IMG/VR virus record: IMGVR_UViG_3300044846_000315
Coordinates: 1 to 23,089 of that record
DNA from: a virus
Reading direction: 5' to 3' (one strand)
DNA: 23,089 bases
The notes under the pieces: model-generated
Seen by the model: the letters and a program-made list of their open reading frames with translations, nothing else
Told to the model about the DNA's origin: nothing
Database searches by the model: none
Program-made: the position numbers and the translations under genes
In this document: positions 20,095 to 23,089 of the stretch, piece by piece
Position numbering within the stretch: the stretch's first letter is position 1
Layout of the letters: each line of letters starts with the position of its first letter

Positions 20095-21624
20095 TTACGC
20101 TACAGTCTGGAGTGAAACGATTGCACCCTGACGCTGTGCAGCAACGGCCATGTAGCCGTAAACCGATACAGAATCTTCTAGGGTTGTGATGTCACCAGAT
20201 GATAGTCGAACTGGAGAACCAGCAGACTCCCATGAAGTAACTGCAGCGGAGTTAGCTAGCAAGCAATCGGTAGCACCCAACTGTGGGTCCACGATGATTG
20301 GAAGACCGAACAAAGAACCGGATAGACCTGGAATGTTTGCAGATCCAACGGTGTTCATTCCGTCGTTGTTAGCCGAGAAGGATAGTCTTCCGTCGGTTGC
20401 ACCAATAGATACTAGGTTTACGTAAGCGGTTACACCAGTAACGATGAACTCTGGACGTAGACCAGTTGCGTTGAAGATGTAAGCAGAACCTTCTGCGATA
20501 CCCTTTGCAACAGTTGAAGCGTCGGTGTGTGCGTCGAATGTCTTTCCTACGTAGCTTAGGCTCTGTAGAAGGTCGATTACGGCGTTGTTGGTTGCGTTAG
20601 CGTAAGCAATAGTCAAGCCCTGGAATACCTGGTCAAGAGTGTTGATTGTAGCGCGCTCCACGTATTGTCTTGAGAATTGAGTGTAGCCACCCCAAGTCTT
20701 TACGTCTGCAGACATTACCTCGAAGCTCAAGTTACCGAAGGATAGTGCTTCGTTCTCTGGGCTCTGCTGACCAACTGCAAGAGTGTTGCTGTCAATCTGA
20801 ATGTATTCAACGGATAGTCCGCTTGCTGGAAGTGCTCCGCGTGTGAACGCTGACAAGGTTGGACGGTTGTTGTTGATTAGAGTGTCCAGGTATCCAACGA
20901 ATGGAGGAAGGACGGCTGCGTCTGCGGAAGTTGAAGCTGCACGGGCTAGAGCCTTTGCGTCTTCGTCTCCAACAAGAAGACCCTTTGCAAATTCGCCTTG
21001 TGAGCGGAACTTGTGTGTTGCTGGTGCTGCGATTTCGACGGCCTGACCTGCTTCGATAACTCGGCGCAATTCTGCAACCTCGTCCTGAACGGTGCGAACG
21101 TCAAGTTCAATGTTTTCCATTGTTTCACTTTCTGTTTCATTAGGAGTCTCAACGATCTCTTCAACCTCTTCGGCTTCGGATTCGCTTCTGACTTCGGTTA
21201 TTTTTGCGCCTTCAAAGGCAGGGAAGGGAACTACTGAAACCTCTTTAAGGTCTACTAGTTCTCTAACTATCGTTTGGCCTTCCTTCCGGTCTTTGACCGG
21301 GAAGAACCCAACCGAGAATCGGTTTAGGACGTCGTCCTGTAGTAATGTGTAAACTTCGTTTCCGCGTGGAGTATCGCTGATCTTGGCAATAATCTCATAG
21401 CCTTCTGGTGTGTCTCGGCCTTCGATAACTTTACCGATTGGCTCTTCGTGACCATAGAACAACTTGACGTCATCTACGCTTTCGATGGCTCCAGCTTCAA
21501 AGCGCTCTTTTAGGTTTCCGGTTAGTTCAATTTCCTGACCGTATGGAACTGCGAGACCCACGATAGTTCTTTCCTCGGCGTCCACTAAACGAGCCTGAAA
21601 CTCGCGTGTAATCATTTCAGACAT
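20095..21624 (-). CDS. Prohead protease-major capsid fusion protein, copy 2
   Basis: 509 residues. The protease domain keeps FYGHEEPIG (His59) and NRFSVGFFP (Ser104) and is nearly the same as copy 1. The linker is identical at the DNA level (21070-21177). From about residue 195 the shell domain is diverged (roughly half the residues differ by eye) yet keeps landmarks such as HKFRSQGEFAK, SNTLAVG, SADV...WGGYT and LPIIVDP. The fusion is therefore shared by both haplotypes and is not a local artefact. Confidence 0.92.
   Translation of the reverse strand: MSEMITREFQARLVDAEERTIVGLAVPYGQEIELTGNLKERFEAGAIESVDDVKLFYGHEEPIGKVIEGRDTPEGYEIIAKISDTPRGNEVYTLLQDDVLNRFSVGFFPVKDRKEGQTIVRELVDLKEVSVVPFPAFEGAKITEVRSESEAEEVEEIVETPNETESETMENIELDVRTVQDEVAELRRVIEAGQAVEIAAPATHKFRSQGEFAKGLLVGDEDAKALARAASTSADAAVLPPFVGYLDTLINNNRPTLSAFTRGALPASGLSVEYIQIDSNTLAVGQQSPENEALSFGNLSFEVMSADVKTWGGYTQFSRQYVERATINTLDQVFQGLTIAYANATNNAVIDLLQSLSYVGKTFDAHTDASTVAKGIAEGSAYIFNATGLRPEFIVTGVTAYVNLVSIGATDGRLSFSANNDGMNTVGSANIPGLSGSLFGLPIIVDPQLGATDCLLANSAAVTSWESAGSPVRLSSGDITTLEDSVSVYGYMAVAAQRQGAIVSLQTVA
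21070..21177. repeat. 108-bp perfect match (partner of 5126-5233)
   Basis: Second member of the perfect block in the protease-capsid linker, offset exactly 15,944 bases. Confidence 0.95.
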
Positions 21625-22708
21625 CTAGTCCTTCTTTCGTTCTGACTTCATCGGCGGTTAGGATACCTGCTGCGATTGCGGTCTGGTAGTAGTTGTAACG
21701 TGCTGCGACATCTGCCTTGAATAGGTGCTCGAAGTCGAACTCGACTCTGTTGCCTCTAGGTAGACAGTTGCTAAGTGCGTCTGTGATTGCGTCCGTGTAA
21801 GCCATAAGAGTATGACGGTAGAAGACTTGGTTTTCATCTTGCAAGTTTGAGTATGTATCGCTAGATCCAGGAATCGAAGTTAGAAGCAACCGGGCAGGGA
21901 TACCAAAGAGCCTGGCGATTGCCTGGGTCTGCTGATCTTGAACTTCGGTGAATAGTGCGTCTCTAGGTGAGAGTGCAATCTGCTGGTAATCAAAGCCATT
22001 AGCTAGAACTGCAACTTGACGGTTCTGCTGTTTGTTGTGCCAGTTGTTAGTTACTTCATCGGCCTCGGCCTTGTTCAACATCTGGTTAGTCTTTAAAACT
22101 CCAGTTGGAACTCCAGCGGAAGTAAACCAGTTCAAAGCGTAATCTCTTAGATCGATGGCTGCAGCGATGTCCTTGAAACAAGAAGCTATTGGAGAGATAC
22201 CGACAAGCTGACCTGCCTGGCTAAAGATTCTTAGGTGCTCGATTTCGCGCTTGGTGTATCGAGTTCCCATGTAGTCGTAAACGACTGTGGAGTAATCTAC
22301 TGCGCCGTTATTCATTTGAGGCCACGAAGGGCTAACCGCTGCAGCCGGAAGAATGGTTAGGTTATTTACCTGACCGTTAGATCCATACTGTTTGAACCAG
22401 TAAGAGTTTCCTTGAAGAGCTAGATCTAGAACGGTCTGAAACAAGAAGTCTTTACGGTTCTGTTCCAAAGAAGGATTGTTTACTAGAACTGGGTTCTCAA
22501 CCTTGAGCTCGACTCCGGTAGCGAATCGATAAGTGTTTATGGTCATCTTGCTAATCGGTGTTCCGATAATTTGGATGGCGCGATAAACAGCGGTAAGACT
22601 TAGCGCCGTGCTAGGTGTGACCACGCTCGGATGTCTTGTTGGGATTGTTGGCTGGGCTGCGCGAACTTCTGGGTTGCGACCTAAGAGCCTATCAAAAATA
22701 GTTGCCAT
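21617..22708 (-). CDS. Portal protein (HK97 family), copy 2
   Basis: 363 residues, same length as copy 1 and highly similar throughout. Conservative changes include RTPEVRAVQ to RNPEVRAAQ at the N-terminus and IPPRLLITS to IPARLLLTS. Overlaps the protease-capsid start by 8 nt. Both copies lack a strong Shine-Dalgarno site but share TGTGGTATCC in the 29-base gap after terminase. Confidence 0.95.
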   Translation of the reverse strand: MATIFDRLLGRNPEVRAAQPTIPTRHPSVVTPSTALSLTAVYRAIQIIGTPISKMTINTYRFATGVELKVENPVLVNNPSLEQNRKDFLFQTVLDLALQGNSYWFKQYGSNGQVNNLTILPAAAVSPSWPQMNNGAVDYSTVVYDYMGTRYTKREIEHLRIFSQAGQLVGISPIASCFKDIAAAIDLRDYALNWFTSAGVPTGVLKTNQMLNKAEADEVTNNWHNKQQNRQVAVLANGFDYQQIALSPRDALFTEVQDQQTQAIARLFGIPARLLLTSIPGSSDTYSNLQDENQVFYRHTLMAYTDAITDALSNCLPRGNRVEFDFEHLFKADVAARYNYYQTAIAAGILTADEVRTKEGLDV

Positions 22709-22737
22709 TTGGACTCAAGGATACCACAGACCACCGA

Positions 22738-23089
22738 CTAGAACACGCCTATTGTTGCGTGTGGTGCGCGTGATGAAACATACAACGCCATGACTGTTGC
22801 CATTACTGAATCGATGTCTCCTAGTGATTCCTTACGACTTATGAACCAACTTTCGCCGGAGTATTTAGCAACCCCGTTAGGCATTTGAGCGACCAGGAGG
22901 GGATCGCTGTTGTGCCTAACGAGGCCAGTGCTAAACATAGCAAAGACAGTCGAGCATGCTGACGAGACTTCTTTAGCCCATAGTGTCCAGACTGGAAGCC
23001 CAGAGTTTTTTAGTCTCTTAGCTAGACCAGGTAGCTGGCGATCATCTAGCACTATCGCTCGCGGGCTGTGTTTACTATAAAGCGATGTT
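22738..23089 (-). CDS. terL: Terminase large subunit, copy 2 (only the C-terminal 116 residues; cut by window edge)
   Basis: Codes for the C-terminal part of the nuclease domain, including VLDDRQ and the GDID pair (GDIDSVMATVM). Compared with the complete gene at 6794-8230 it differs by a few residues near the end, but the outermost 126 bases are identical. The remainder of the gene lies beyond the right edge or is the shared copy. Confidence 0.95.
   Translation of the reverse strand, partial: TSLYSKHSPRAIVLDDRQLPGLAKRLKNSGLPVWTLWAKEVSSACSTVFAMFSTGLVRHNSDPLLVAQMPNGVAKYSGESWFISRKESLGDIDSVMATVMALYVSSRAPHATIGVF
22964..23089. repeat. 126-bp exact terminal repeat (partner of 7020-7145)
   Basis: Perfect match to 7020-7145, ending at the last base of the window. 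Length is close to the overlap left by de Bruijn assemblers using k near 127. Confidence 0.95.

Larger units (their letters stand above)
15846..23089. repeat. Copy 2 of the duplicated, diverged head-tail module
   Basis: Homologous and collinear with 1-7145. Differences are mostly synonymous or conservative in the connector, tube, terminator and chaperone genes. Frames, overlaps and the chaperone slippery site are kept, so both copies look functional rather than one being a decaying duplicate. The final 126 bases are identical to 7020-7145. Confidence 0.95.

Noticed and set aside
1-23089. Prophage integrated in a bacterial chromosome
   Set aside because: No integrase, repressor, attachment site or bacterial flank is visible; all genes are phage-like.

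Overview
This is phage DNA. Every gene that can be supported lies on the minus strand, so the phage map reads from right to left. The genes are those of a very small siphovirus: terminase, HK97-type portal, protease-capsid fusion, connectors, tail tube, tail assembly chaperones with a frameshift, short tape measure, tail tip, fibre, lysis genes and a recombination cassette. There is no integrase, repressor, DNA polymerase or tRNA. Genes are packed with 1-8 nt overlaps (TAATG, ATGA, GTGA) and most have purine-rich Shine-Dalgarno sites. Overall composition is moderate, with no codon-use island seen by eye. The layout and the roughly 16 kb unit resemble the smallest actinobacterial siphophages (for example the roughly 15.5 kb Arthrobacter phages). 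An actinobacterial host of moderate GC, perhaps freshwater Microbacteriaceae or Nanopelagicales, is an inference only.

The striking point is that the head-tail module is present twice. Copy 1 (1-7145) and copy 2 (15846-23089) are collinear and homologous gene by gene but clearly diverged. Some proteins are 92-97% identical, while the capsid shell domain and the middle of the tape measure are replaced by quite different sequence. The two copies are offset by 15,944 bp at the terminase/portal/protease end. This is the expected length of one complete small phage genome, so the window holds about 1.45 genome lengths. The last 126 bases (22964-23089) are an exact repeat of 7020-7145. The simplest reading is one lap and a half around a circular or concatemeric phage population with two structural haplotypes that share one early region. 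A true tandem of two relatives, or a phage with two structural modules, is possible but needs read evidence.

In phage order, region by region: 23089-22738 end of terminase (copy 2); 22708-15660 portal, protease-capsid, connectors, tail tube, chaperones, tape measure and tail tip (copy 2); 15660-14690 fibre and a small coiled-coil protein; 14688-13479 lysis (membrane protein, amidase endolysin, holin); 13449-12094 exonuclease and probable annealing protein; 12085-12026 three tandem hairpins; 11995-9992 HTH protein, SSB-like protein, RusA resolvase and DnaQ-like exonuclease; 9907-8751 small accessory genes including an overlooked 42-residue zinc-ribbon protein and an HNH endonuclease; 8750-8449 a 302-base interval with a strong G-quadruplex motif, a candidate cos region; 8448-6794 small and large terminase; 6764-1 portal to tail tip (copy 1, cut by the left edge).

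Working model: exonuclease, annealing protein, SSB, RusA and DnaQ-like nuclease handle recombination-dependent replication and branch resolution. TerS, TerL and HNH cut and package the product through the portal. The protease-capsid fusion builds and matures the shell. The tube, chaperones, tape measure and tail tip build a short flexible tail of about 60 nm. Amidase and holins release progeny.
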